In this document: positions 9,866-18,308 of the stretch, one piece after another | Position numbering within the stretch: position 1 is the first letter of the stretch | Layout of the letters: every line of letters starts with the position of its first letter | NCBI RefSeq assembly: GCF_013410665.1 | Contig: NZ_JACCFM010000001.1 | Location: forward strand, 1,488,001 to 1,552,000 | Origin: Leifsonia psychrotolerans | GTDB taxonomy: Bacteria > Actinomycetota > Actinomycetes > Actinomycetales > Microbacteriaceae | Direction of reading: 5' to 3' | DNA: 64,000 nucleotides | Notes under the pieces: model-generated | The model's input: the letters and a program-made list of their open reading frames with translations, nothing else | Databases searched by the model: none | What the model was told of the DNA's origin: nothing | Translations under genes and position numbers: made by a program

Positions 9866-10068
9866 CAAGCGCAGTGGTCAGGAAGATCGTCGCTCCCCGT
9901 TCTGAACGCAAATCCTCAATGTGCAGCCAGAGATTCGTTCGGGCCGAGAAACCCGACGATCTCGCCCTCGGCCACGTCGAGATCGACTCCGGCGACAGCA
10001 GCCACCGATATCTTTTCCCGGCCCCGCTTGGTGTCGAACGTGCGAGCAAGACCGCGGGCAGGACTCAT
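9866..10068 (-). pseudogene. Remnant of DrrA-type ABC exporter ATPase
   Basis: From the ATG at 10068 (preceded by GAGGTG) the frame reads MSPARGLARTFDTKRGRE and then VDLDVAEGEIVGFLGPN, the classic start of a daunorubicin-resistance-type ATPase up to the first part of Walker A. It then jumps in a different frame to LWLHIEDLRSERGATIFLTT, which in intact proteins lies well downstream of Walker B. The Walker A lysine, signature motif and Walker B are deleted. With the adjacent permease remnant this is a decayed drug exporter operon. Confidence 0.82.
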
Positions 10069-10092
10069 CGTGACACCTCGTTTCTGAGGCGA

Positions 10093-10383
10093 CTAGTGCG
10101 TGATGCGATGCCCCTCCGGGCTCGGCCACGCGTCGGGCGCCGCCACCAAATGCGCCGCAGTGAACCCGGCGACCAATTCGCCGGGCTCGATCACCAGTAC
10201 ACCGGCCAGCCGGATCAGCGTGTGGAACGTGGGATTTCCGTGGCCACGATCGATGCGCGCATAGCTCGACACGTTCAGCCCGGCGCGCTGCGCAACCTGC
10301 TCTTGGTTGAGCGAGAGTTCCCGCCGGCGCTGACGCAATCGGCGACCCAGGATGCGAGATGCTTCAGAGTGAGGCTGCGGCAT
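10093..10383 (-). CDS. XRE-family helix-turn-helix regulator
   Basis: Small DNA-binding protein of 96 aa. Residues 9-65 form a Cro/cI-type HTH (ILGRRLRQRRRELSLNQEQV, then AGLNVSSYARIDRGHGNPT). The frame is open further upstream but the ATG at 10383 gives the normal family length, and the upstream part is antisense to the promoter region of the next gene. It lies just upstream of, and in the same direction as, the decayed exporter, so it may once have regulated it. Its present target is unknown. Confidence 0.82.
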   Translation of the reverse strand: MPQPHSEASRILGRRLRQRRRELSLNQEQVAQRAGLNVSSYARIDRGHGNPTFHTLIRLAGVLVIEPGELVAGFTAAHLVAAPDAWPSPEGHRITH

Positions 10384-10564
10384 GGCCACAGTGTAGTTCC
10401 GCTGTCGAAGCGACACTATCCCCCGCACAGGGGCGAAAAACCCGGCATCCGTCTGTGAGGATTCTCCGGATCGGCGGCTGAATTGGAGCGTACAGTTTTG
10501 GGGAGAAAACCGATTCGACGTCTCGCACGAGCGCGACCCGTGTCGGCCAAGGAGGTACATTCTC

Positions 10565-12421
10565 ATGAAAACCTTGGGGCTCGGCAGAACGGGGACGGTC
10601 AAGAAGATCGCCCTCTGCGTGGGAGCGATGTCGTTACTGATCCTGGCTGGCTGCACGTCGAGTGGGACCACCGCCAACGCAAGCGCACCGGGCAAAAGCG
10701 CAAACACGGTGACCTTCGCGGATCCCCCGAACACGATTCCAAACTGGATTTGGCCGTTCGCCTCCTTGGCCAACTTCAGCCTCACCAACTCCTCTGAACT
10801 GCAGCTGCCGATGTATCGCACGCTGTACTGGTTTGGCGACAACAAAGGCAGCCCGGCCATCAACGACTCCCTCAGTCTTGCCAACGCCCCGGTCTTCAGC
10901 AATGGCGGCACGACAGTGACCGTCACACTCAAGCCCTACGAATGGAGCAACGGCGAGAAAGTCACCTCGCAGGACGTTCTGTTCTGGTTCAACATGGAAA
11001 CCGCGGAAAAGGCCAACTGGGCAGCCTATGTTCCCGGCCAATTCCCCGACAATGTGACTGCGGTCGCCACCCCCGATGCCTCCACCATCGTCTTCACGAC
11101 CGACAAGGCCTACAGCGAGCAGTGGTTCCTCTACAACCAGCTGAGCCAGATCACCCCAATGCCGATGGCCTGGGACATGACAAGCGCCACAGCGAAGGGA
11201 ACCTGCGCGACCGATGTCTCGGGCTGCGCCGCCGTCTACGCCTACTTGAACGCTCAGTCCAAGGACCTCCCCACCTATGCGACCAGCGCAATTTGGTCGG
11301 TCGTCGACGGACCGTGGCAGCTCAAGAGCTTCAGCTCTGACGGCCACGTCACAATGGTTCCGAACCCGAAGTACTCTGGCCCGACCAAGCCGAGCATCAA
11401 GGAGTTCATCGAGGTTCCATTCACGACCGATGCCGCGGAGTTCAACGTGCTGAATGCGAACAAGACGATCGACGTCGGCTACATTCCGACGCAAGATTTG
11501 AGTAAGCCGAAGCCGCCCAACACACCGGCAACCGAGGCCGGCCCGAATCCACTGAGCGCCAACTACACCCTGGACCCCTGGTTCCTGTACGGAGTGAACT
11601 ACTTCCCGATTAACTTCAACAACCCCACTGTTGGCCCGATCTTCAAGCAGCTCTACTTTCGGCAAGCACTCCAATCGGTCTATGACCAGGTCTCCATCAT
11701 CAATGCAGCAGCGAAAGGCTACGGCGTGATCACCGACGGCCCGGTCCCCTTGGTGCCACCCGACAGCCCGCTGATTTCGAAGTCGGAACAGAACAATCTG
11801 TATCCCTTCAGTATCAGCGCCGCGAAGAAGTACCTGGCCGACAACGGGTGGACGGTGGTTCCGGGCGGTGTCTCCACCTGTGCCAAGCCGGGCACGGCGA
11901 CCGGCGAGTGTGGTGAAGGCATTACGGCCGGCGAGCAACTCTCGTTTGATCTGCCGTATGCCAGTGGTACTCAGTCGATCACCACGGGGATGCAGTCGCT
12001 GAAGTCAAACGCTGCCGAGGTCGGAATCAGTCTCACCCTGCAGCCGCAGCCGTTCAACACCGTCATCGGCAACACCGTCCCGTGCACGGGCGCAACCTGC
12101 ACCTGGCAGATCGGCAACTGGGGCGGTGGCTGGGTCTACGTGCCCGACTTCTACCCGACCGGTGAGCTTCTATTCGCCACCGGTGCCGGATCGAACTCGG
12201 GCAGCTACTCCGACCCGGCGATCGACACGCTGATCAACAACACCGCAACACAGAGCGGCACCGCAGTCATGCAGGCGTACGAGGATGCACTGGCCAAGGA
12301 CCTCCCGGTCATCTGGTCGCCCAACTACACCTACTCGCTGGTTGAGGTGGCCAACGGGCTTCAGGGCGTCACCCCCCTGAATCCATTCGGAACCCTCACC
12401 CCCGAAGAGTGGCACTACTGA
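10565..12421 (+). CDS. Oligopeptide/dipeptide-type ABC transporter substrate-binding lipoprotein
   Basis: Extracytoplasmic SBP_bac_5 family receptor of 618 aa. The N-terminus has Lys residues, a hydrophobic stretch and a lipobox LILAGC with the lipidated Cys at residue 30, so it is membrane-anchored. Family features include LKPYEWSNGEKVTSQDVLFWF near residue 130 and a C-terminal GGGWVYVPDFYPTGELLF. The ribosome site AGGAGG is 8 bases upstream of the ATG. It leads an operon with two permeases and a fused double ATPase. A strong hairpin separates it from the permease gene, which should let it be expressed above the membrane parts. The substrate (peptide or other) is not predictable. Confidence 0.92.
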   Translation: MKTLGLGRTGTVKKIALCVGAMSLLILAGCTSSGTTANASAPGKSANTVTFADPPNTIPNWIWPFASLANFSLTNSSELQLPMYRTLYWFGDNKGSPAINDSLSLANAPVFSNGGTTVTVTLKPYEWSNGEKVTSQDVLFWFNMETAEKANWAAYVPGQFPDNVTAVATPDASTIVFTTDKAYSEQWFLYNQLSQITPMPMAWDMTSATAKGTCATDVSGCAAVYAYLNAQSKDLPTYATSAIWSVVDGPWQLKSFSSDGHVTMVPNPKYSGPTKPSIKEFIEVPFTTDAAEFNVLNANKTIDVGYIPTQDLSKPKPPNTPATEAGPNPLSANYTLDPWFLYGVNYFPINFNNPTVGPIFKQLYFRQALQSVYDQVSIINAAAKGYGVITDGPVPLVPPDSPLISKSEQNNLYPFSISAAKKYLADNGWTVVPGGVSTCAKPGTATGECGEGITAGEQLSFDLPYASGTQSITTGMQSLKSNAAEVGISLTLQPQPFNTVIGNTVPCTGATCTWQIGNWGGGWVYVPDFYPTGELLFATGAGSNSGSYSDPAIDTLINNTATQSGTAVMQAYEDALAKDLPVIWSPNYTYSLVEVANGLQGVTPLNPFGTLTPEEWHY

Positions 12422-12435
12422 GTGACCTGGATCCA

Positions 12436-12468
12436 CCGGCACCGTTCGGTTTCTCCGGACGGTGCCGG
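12436..12468 (+). terminator. Intercistronic hairpin after the binding-protein gene
   Basis: A 14-bp stem (CCGGCACCGTTCGG pairing with CCGGACGGTGCCGG, one G-U wobble) with a TTTCT loop lies between the binding protein and the first permease. No T-tract follows, so partial termination or 3' end stabilisation of the first cistron is more likely than full termination. Confidence 0.7.
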
Positions 12469-12494
12469 ACCACCCCGACGACGGAGGTGACTGA

Positions 12495-13439
12495 ATGCTC
12501 GGCTACATTCTGCGCCGTGTCGTGCAGGCTATCGCTGTCGTCATCGTCGTCACGATCATCGTCTTCATTCTCTTGCAGGCGCTTCCCGGTGGCGCCGCAC
12601 ACGCCATTCTCGGCCCGCGCGCGACACCGGCACAGATCGCGACGTTCAACGCCGAGAACGGACTCAACCAGCCCCTGATCCTGCAGTACTTTCGTGACCT
12701 CGGCAACTGGGCGACCGGCAACTTCGGCTTCTCCTACAAACTCAACCAGTCGGTGAGTTCCCTGCTGGTCCAACGATTGCCAAAGACACTGATCCTCGGC
12801 GGTTTTGCGCTGTTGCTCACTCTCATCATCGCCATCCCCGTCGGCATCTACCAGGCGGTACGCCGCAACCGGGCATTCGACTATATTGCGACGGCGCTTT
12901 CGTTCATTTTCTACGCCGCACCGACGTTCTTCATCGGCCTCGTCATGATCGACTGGTTCTCACAGAAACTGCCCTGGTTCCCGCCCGAAGCACCCCAATC
13001 AAACGGTATCGGTCCGATCTTCAGCGACTTCGACGCCATGATCCTTCCGATCGTGACGCTCGCACTGCTCGGAATAGCGGGCTTCTCGCGCTACATGCGT
13101 TCCTCGGTGCTGGACAACGTGAACCAAGACTACGTGCGCACCGCCCGGGCGAAGGGCGCCTCGGAATCGCGTGTCTTGAGTCGGCACGTGTTGCGCAACG
13201 CACTCATCCCCATCATCACGCTGCTCGGCCTGTCGCTGCCGGCCCTGTTCGCCGGCGCATTGATCACCGAGTCCATCTTCAACTTTCCCGGTATGGGGCT
13301 GCTGTTCTGGAATGCCGCCCAGCAATCCGACTACCCGGTGGAACTCGGCGTCGTGATCGTCACGGCGTTCGCAACGGTAATTGGCAATCTGGTGGCGGAT
13401 ATTTCACTCGTCATCATAGATCCGCGGGTGAAACTATGA
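12495..13439 (+). CDS. Oligopeptide-type ABC transporter permease (DppB/OppB-like)
   Basis: Inner-membrane permease of 314 aa with the DppB pattern: N-terminal MLGYILRRVVQAIAVVIVV helix, PGG and LGLNQPL-like periplasmic segment, then the EAA loop YVRTARAKGASESRVLSRHV and PALFAGALITESIFNFPGMG. GGAGGT lies 7 bases before the ATG. The stop overlaps the next permease start by 4 bp (ATGA). It partners the downstream permease to form the channel. Confidence 0.92.
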   Translation: MLGYILRRVVQAIAVVIVVTIIVFILLQALPGGAAHAILGPRATPAQIATFNAENGLNQPLILQYFRDLGNWATGNFGFSYKLNQSVSSLLVQRLPKTLILGGFALLLTLIIAIPVGIYQAVRRNRAFDYIATALSFIFYAAPTFFIGLVMIDWFSQKLPWFPPEAPQSNGIGPIFSDFDAMILPIVTLALLGIAGFSRYMRSSVLDNVNQDYVRTARAKGASESRVLSRHVLRNALIPIITLLGLSLPALFAGALITESIFNFPGMGLLFWNAAQQSDYPVELGVVIVTAFATVIGNLVADISLVIIDPRVKL

Positions 13440-14407
13440 CCATGGGACAGAACCCAGAGCAGGAATTCGGCGACGACTCGACAATGACGCCCGTTCCCGT
13501 CGAGCCGAACGAGTCGGCCCCGATCGTCGTGCTTCCCACGGGCCTCCCCGTCGGCAAGCCCAAGAGCATGTTTCGGCTCGGTTTTGAAGTCTTCATTCAG
13601 AATCGGCTTGCGATCGCCGGCCTCGTCATCGTCTTTCTCGCCGTGGTGTTCTGCTTTCTCGGCCCTCTCGTCTATCCGACCAACCAGGTGACCGTCAACC
13701 TGGCTGATGTGAATCTGCCGCCGGGTCCCGGGCATCCGCTGGGCACCGACGGTGCCGGCTACGACCAGCTCGGCCGCATGATGATCGGCGGGCAGGCCTC
13801 GCTCATCGTCGGGTTCGCGGCAGCAGCTATCGCCACGATCATCGGCACACTGTGGGGGGCAATCGCCGGTTTCTTCGGTGGGGTGATCGACGGACTCATG
13901 ATGCGTATCGTCGACGCGATCCTGTCGATCCCCATCTTGTTCCTGCTCCTGTTCCTCGTCACGATCGTGCAGCCGAGCATCCCGGTGATGATCTTTGTTC
14001 TCGGTCTGACCGCGTGGCTGATCCCCGCGCGTCTCGTGCGCGGGGAATCGCTCACACTGCGGGTGCGCGAATATGTCCAGGCCGTGCGGGTGATGGGTGG
14101 CTCGAGTTGGCGCTCGGTCTCACGGCACATCATGCCCAATGTCGTGGGCACCGTCATCGTGAACGCGACATTCCAGGTTGCGGATGCGATTCTGCTCGTG
14201 GCCTATCTCGGCTATCTCGGCCTGGGAATTGCGCCGCCGGCCACCGACTGGGGCGGGATGCTCAGTGACGGCACTCAGAACATCTTCACGAACTATTGGT
14301 GGCTGATCTACCCCCCGGGACTCGCGATCATCCTGGTCGTGGTGGCCGTCAACCTGGTTGGTGACGGGCTGCGCGACTCGGTCGAAGTCCGACTGCAACG
14401 TCGGTAG
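13436..14407 (+). CDS. Oligopeptide-type ABC transporter permease (DppC/OppC-like)
   Basis: Second channel subunit, 323 aa. A ~40-residue hydrophilic N-terminal extension (QNPEQEFGDDSTMTPVPVEP) precedes the first helix, which starts near LAIAGLVIVFLAVVF. DppC family landmarks follow: HPLGTDGAGYDQLGRMMIGG, the EAA loop YVQAVRVMGGSSWRSVSRHI and LGIAPPATDWGGMLSDG. Translation is probably coupled to the upstream permease. Confidence 0.92.
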   Translation: MTMGQNPEQEFGDDSTMTPVPVEPNESAPIVVLPTGLPVGKPKSMFRLGFEVFIQNRLAIAGLVIVFLAVVFCFLGPLVYPTNQVTVNLADVNLPPGPGHPLGTDGAGYDQLGRMMIGGQASLIVGFAAAAIATIIGTLWGAIAGFFGGVIDGLMMRIVDAILSIPILFLLLFLVTIVQPSIPVMIFVLGLTAWLIPARLVRGESLTLRVREYVQAVRVMGGSSWRSVSRHIMPNVVGTVIVNATFQVADAILLVAYLGYLGLGIAPPATDWGGMLSDGTQNIFTNYWWLIYPPGLAIILVVVAVNLVGDGLRDSVEVRLQRR

Positions 14408-14455
14408 AGCGGCTCGCAGCGACGACGAGAGTTTCACCCAGCGAAGGGAAGAGCG

Positions 14456-16609
14456 ATGGCACTGCTCGAAATCACTGATCTCAGCACCGACATCCGTCTG
14501 AGCAAGTCGACGGTGCACGCGCTCGACTCGGTGAGCATCGCTGTCGAGGCCGGCGAAACGCTGGGGCTGGTCGGGGAATCCGGCAGCGGAAAAACAATGA
14601 CCGCTTTGTCAATCGAGCGCCTACTGCCGCCGGGCGGATCCATCGTCGGCGGTCAGGTGCTCTTCAACGGCCTCGACCTCGCCTCGGCGTCTGAGGCCAC
14701 GATGCGCTCGGTGCGGGGTGGAGACATCGGCATGATTTTTCAAGACCCGATGACGAGTCTCAATCCGGTGCAGACCATTGGTGAGCAGGTGGGCGAGCCT
14801 CTCGTGCTGCACCGCGGCCTGAGCCGGTCCGAGGCCAACGAGTCGGTGCTGAAGATGTTCGAGTTGGTGGGACTTCCGAACGCCGCCGGGAACCTCAATA
14901 CGTATCCGCACCAGATGTCGGGTGGGCAACGCCAGCGTGTGATGATCGCGATGGCCCTGATCTGCGAACCGAAGTTACTGATCGCCGACGAACCGACGAC
15001 GGCACTCGACGTCACGATTCAGAAGCAGATCTTGGAACTCATCGATCGCCTGCGCGTCGAACTGAACATGGCCATGATCTTGGTCACCCATGACCTGGGT
15101 GTGATCGCCGGGAGGGCCGACCGGGTTGCCGTCATGTATGCCGGCAAGATTGCCGAGATGGCCACCACCAGCACGTTGTTCGATTGGCCGCGGCACCGGT
15201 ACACCGAGGCGCTCTTCGAAGCTCTTCCGGAGCGTGCTGCCGGCACCGGTGCCCTGCTCTATTCAATTCCGGGGCTGCCCCCCGACCTCGTGTCCCCGCC
15301 CCCGGCCTGCCGGTTTGCGCCGCGATGCAGATTTGCGACTGACGTCTGCCGCACTGTCGTGCCGACGTTGGAGGCTGTGGCACTGAAAACAGGAGTGCAG
15401 GAGTTCGCCTGTTTCGTGCCCTGCACCGAGCCCCTCGGCTCAGCCGAAGAACTTGCCGCCAAACATGAAGCCGCCAGCGCGACAGTGAGCGACCCCCTCC
15501 TCACCGAGAACCGGGAGTGGGTGGCGCCGAAGGCCGACATGCCCGCCACGTCGCAACCGCTCCTGCAGCTCGAGAGTCTCGTGAAGGACTTTCCGGTGAC
15601 TGCCGGTGCAATCGCGCGACGCAAGGTGGGTGCCATCAGTGCCGTCGCCGAGGTCTCCCTCTCGATCGGCCGCGGCCAGACCCTCGGGCTTGTCGGCGAG
15701 TCGGGGTGCGGTAAGACCACACTCGGTCGGCTGGTGGTTGGTCTCGAAAAGCCGACCAGCGGGCGCATCCTGTTTCGTGGACGCCCCGTTGAAAGCCTTC
15801 GCGGCAAGGAAGCGCGCGAGGGCCGCCGGAATGTGCAGTTCATGTTTCAAGATTCCTACGCCTCCCTCGATCCGCGCATGCGGGTGCGGGCCGTTCTCAG
15901 GGAACCTCTCGAGATTCAACGCGTCGGCACCGCGCGGGACCGCAACACGCGGGTCGACGAACTGCTCGATGCCGTCGGGCTTCCCCGCAGTTCGGCGGAA
16001 CGCTATCCGCACGAGTTCTCGGGTGGACAACGCCAACGCATCGGGCTCGCCCGGGCGCTCGCGCTCCAGCCCGCTCTGATTGTGGCCGACGAACCGGTCT
16101 CGGCACTCGATGTGTCGATCCAAGCGCAGGTTCTGAATCTGATGAAGGAGCTTCAACGGGAACGTGAGCTCACCTATCTCTTCATCAGCCACGACCTCTC
16201 GGTGGTGCGTTACCTCTCCGACGTCATCGCCGTCATGTATCTGGGCAAGCTGGTCGAGATCGGGTCGGCAGTCGACGTGTATTCGCGACCGAACCACCAC
16301 TACACACGCGGGCTGATCGATACCATTCCGGTCGCAGACCCCGCCGTCGAGAAGCAGAAGACCCAGCTCGGGGTGCGTGGAGAACTCCCGTCTGCGATGA
16401 ACCCACCGAGCGGATGCCGCTTCCGCACACGATGCCCGGCCGCCCAGGAGATCTGCGCGCGCGTCGAACCCCCACTGCAGGTGGGCGGTGGCGGGATTCG
16501 CCCCCATCTGCTGCCCGAACCGACCGGACCGGCTAGCCACCTCGTGGCCTGTCACTTTCCGCTCAACGTCGATTCGGTGATTCATAAGACCGGAAAGGTG
16601 CACATCTGA
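14456..16609 (+). CDS. Oligopeptide-type ABC transporter, fused double ATPase (DppD-DppF)
   Basis: A 717-aa protein carrying two complete ATPase modules. The first has Walker A GESGSGKT near residue 40, signature MSGGQRQRV and Walker B LLIADEPTTALD. The second has Walker A GESGCGKTT, signature FSGGQRQRI and Walker B LIVADEPVSALD. Each module ends with the Cys-rich oligopeptide_HPY tail (RFAPRCRFATDVC and RFRTRCPAAQEIC), so this is a fusion of what are usually two genes. GAAGGGAAG precedes the ATG. It completes the importer operon begun at 10.6 kb. Confidence 0.93.
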   Translation: MALLEITDLSTDIRLSKSTVHALDSVSIAVEAGETLGLVGESGSGKTMTALSIERLLPPGGSIVGGQVLFNGLDLASASEATMRSVRGGDIGMIFQDPMTSLNPVQTIGEQVGEPLVLHRGLSRSEANESVLKMFELVGLPNAAGNLNTYPHQMSGGQRQRVMIAMALICEPKLLIADEPTTALDVTIQKQILELIDRLRVELNMAMILVTHDLGVIAGRADRVAVMYAGKIAEMATTSTLFDWPRHRYTEALFEALPERAAGTGALLYSIPGLPPDLVSPPPACRFAPRCRFATDVCRTVVPTLEAVALKTGVQEFACFVPCTEPLGSAEELAAKHEAASATVSDPLLTENREWVAPKADMPATSQPLLQLESLVKDFPVTAGAIARRKVGAISAVAEVSLSIGRGQTLGLVGESGCGKTTLGRLVVGLEKPTSGRILFRGRPVESLRGKEAREGRRNVQFMFQDSYASLDPRMRVRAVLREPLEIQRVGTARDRNTRVDELLDAVGLPRSSAERYPHEFSGGQRQRIGLARALALQPALIVADEPVSALDVSIQAQVLNLMKELQRERELTYLFISHDLSVVRYLSDVIAVMYLGKLVEIGSAVDVYSRPNHHYTRGLIDTIPVADPAVEKQKTQLGVRGELPSAMNPPSGCRFRTRCPAAQEICARVEPPLQVGGGGIRPHLLPEPTGPASHLVACHFPLNVDSVIHKTGKVHI

Positions 16610-17009
16610 GTGGGGGTCACAAGAAAATTGGAACCCGGCCCGATTCCGCCCGATCCCTGTCGCCGGGGACTGTTTGGCGGTGGGCATGGAGCGCGATATC
16701 TGCACGTGAGGGCGTCTCAGTTGGACGCACTCCAGTCTGGTTGATACGTTGTTTGATGGCCTTCGGGCCGAAAACCAGTCCGCGACCACGCCGGCACCAG
16801 CTCCATCGGCTGCCCGTGGACGTATGGTGTGACGAGGTTGGTGACGGTCCCATGACCACGCCCGCTCCGACAGTTCGAGTCGCCTGGCCCGTGCACGTTG
16901 AATCGTGCAGCCAGTGCTTGATGGGTAACCGGAGCACATCTCACACACCCGGCCGACAGAAACGAAAACCCCTGGCGCACAACCACTTTCGCGCCCGGGA
17001 CGGAGACAC
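16610..17009. other. Intergenic region without a recognisable gene
   Basis: About 400 bp between the two importer operons. Minus-strand open frames exist here but none matches a family I recognise or carries a convincing ribosome site. The final 15 bases hold GGGACGGAG, the ribosome site of the next gene. The promoter of the osmoprotectant operon presumably lies here, but I could not assign -35/-10 boxes with confidence. Confidence 0.5.
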
Positions 17010-18308
17010 GTGTCCGAAAACATCGCAATTAGCGCTCACCATCTCTACAAAGCATTTGGTCGCAAACCCAAGGAAGTCGTCAAAAAACTACAGGCCGGTG
17101 CCGACCGGTCATCGCTGTCACACTTAGGAACTGCTGCCGTCATTGATGCGTCCTTCGATGTGAAGGCCGGCGAGATCTTCGTGGTCATGGGCCTGTCTGG
17201 CTCGGGCAAATCGACCCTGATCCGCATGTTGAACGGATTGCTGGAGCCGACATCCGGCTCGGTCACCGTTATGGGAACGCCGATCAGCGGAATTCCGGCG
17301 CAGAAGCTTCGTGAGGTCCGTCGCTCGAACATTTCGATGGTATTCCAGCACTTCGCCCTGCTCCCGCACCGCACCGTGCTCGATAACGCCGCATACGGTC
17401 TCGAAGTGCAGGGAATTCCGCTGGCGGAGCGCCGTGAGCGTGCCCAGAGCATCGTCGAACGGGTTGGTCTCGCCGGCTGGGAGAGCAAACTCCCCGGTGA
17501 ACTGTCCGGCGGCATGCAGCAGCGTGTGGGGCTGGCCCGCGCCCTCGTCAGCGACACCGATATTCTTCTGATGGATGAGGCGTTCTCTGCCCTCGACCCG
17601 CTGATCCGTCGCGAGATGCAAGAGCAACTCGTCGAACTTCAGTCCGAACTGGGTAAGACCATCATTTTCATCACGCACGATCTGAACGAAGCCATGTTCC
17701 TCGGAAACCGCATCGCAGTCATGCGCGATGGCCGCATCGTTCAGGTGGGCACCCCCGACGACATTCTCACCGACCCCGCAAACGACTACGTTGCGCAGTT
17801 CGTGCAGGATGTCGACCGGGCACGGGTGCTCACCGCATCCGGAGTGATGGAACCGGCGAAGTCAGTCGTCTCAGCCTCGGCTGGCCCCCGGGCCGCCCTG
17901 CGCACGATGCGCGACCTGCAGACTTCTGCCGCATTCGTCGTGGGCAACGGCCGCACCCTGGTCGGTGTTGTACGGGACAAGGACGTCATGCGCCAGGTGA
18001 GAGCGGGCGAGACCGATCTCAGCCTCATCGTGCGCAACGACGTGGCCACCATCGAACCCGATGCGCACCTCAGCGACATGTTCGAGCTTTCGGTCGAGAG
18101 CCCGCTGCCGGTCGCCGTCATCGATGACAAGAAGCGCCTCCTCGGCGTGATTCCCCGTGTCACCCTGCTTGCCGCGCTGGGAAACGTTCCGTCGCACACG
18201 GGCGAGGTCGCAATCGTTGAACCACCGGCCACCTACTCGATGGAAGTGATCACCGAGACCCTACGAGAAACGGCCCCGGCATTCGCTTCTGAAGGAGGTA
18301 CCCGATGA
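17010..18308 (+). CDS. Glycine betaine/proline ABC transporter ATPase (ProV/OpuAA-like)
   Basis: Cytoplasmic ATPase of 432 aa for osmoprotectant import. Residues ~1-45 carry the N-terminal KAFGR...VKKLQAG extension typical of ProV. Walker A GLSGSGKST follows, then LPHRTVLDNAAYGLEVQG, signature LSGGMQQRV and Walker B ILLMDEAFSALDP. The C-terminal ~130 residues form a CBS-type pair (AALRTMRDLQTSAAFVVGNG and VAVIDDKKRLLGVIPR), the ionic-strength sensing module in OpuA. The start is GTG at 17010, five bases after GGACGGAG. Its stop overlaps the next start by 4 bp (ATGA). Confidence 0.93.
   Translation: MSENIAISAHHLYKAFGRKPKEVVKKLQAGADRSSLSHLGTAAVIDASFDVKAGEIFVVMGLSGSGKSTLIRMLNGLLEPTSGSVTVMGTPISGIPAQKLREVRRSNISMVFQHFALLPHRTVLDNAAYGLEVQGIPLAERRERAQSIVERVGLAGWESKLPGELSGGMQQRVGLARALVSDTDILLMDEAFSALDPLIRREMQEQLVELQSELGKTIIFITHDLNEAMFLGNRIAVMRDGRIVQVGTPDDILTDPANDYVAQFVQDVDRARVLTASGVMEPAKSVVSASAGPRAALRTMRDLQTSAAFVVGNGRTLVGVVRDKDVMRQVRAGETDLSLIVRNDVATIEPDAHLSDMFELSVESPLPVAVIDDKKRLLGVIPRVTLLAALGNVPSHTGEVAIVEPPATYSMEVITETLRETAPAFASEGGTR

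Noticed and set aside
12436..12468. Full operon-ending terminator
   Set aside because: No T-tract follows and the next gene, with its own ribosome site, is clearly part of the same transporter.
16617..16937. Possible transposase or integrase scrap in the 400-bp gap before the betaine transporter
   Set aside because: I could not match any reading frame to a transposase motif and saw no terminal inverted repeats, so it is listed only as unassigned intergenic sequence.
15440..17023. 527-codon minus-strand frame covering the end of the fused ATPase gene and the following gap
   Set aside because: Most of it is antisense to the second ATPase module. The part in the gap shows no family resemblance and no start signal.
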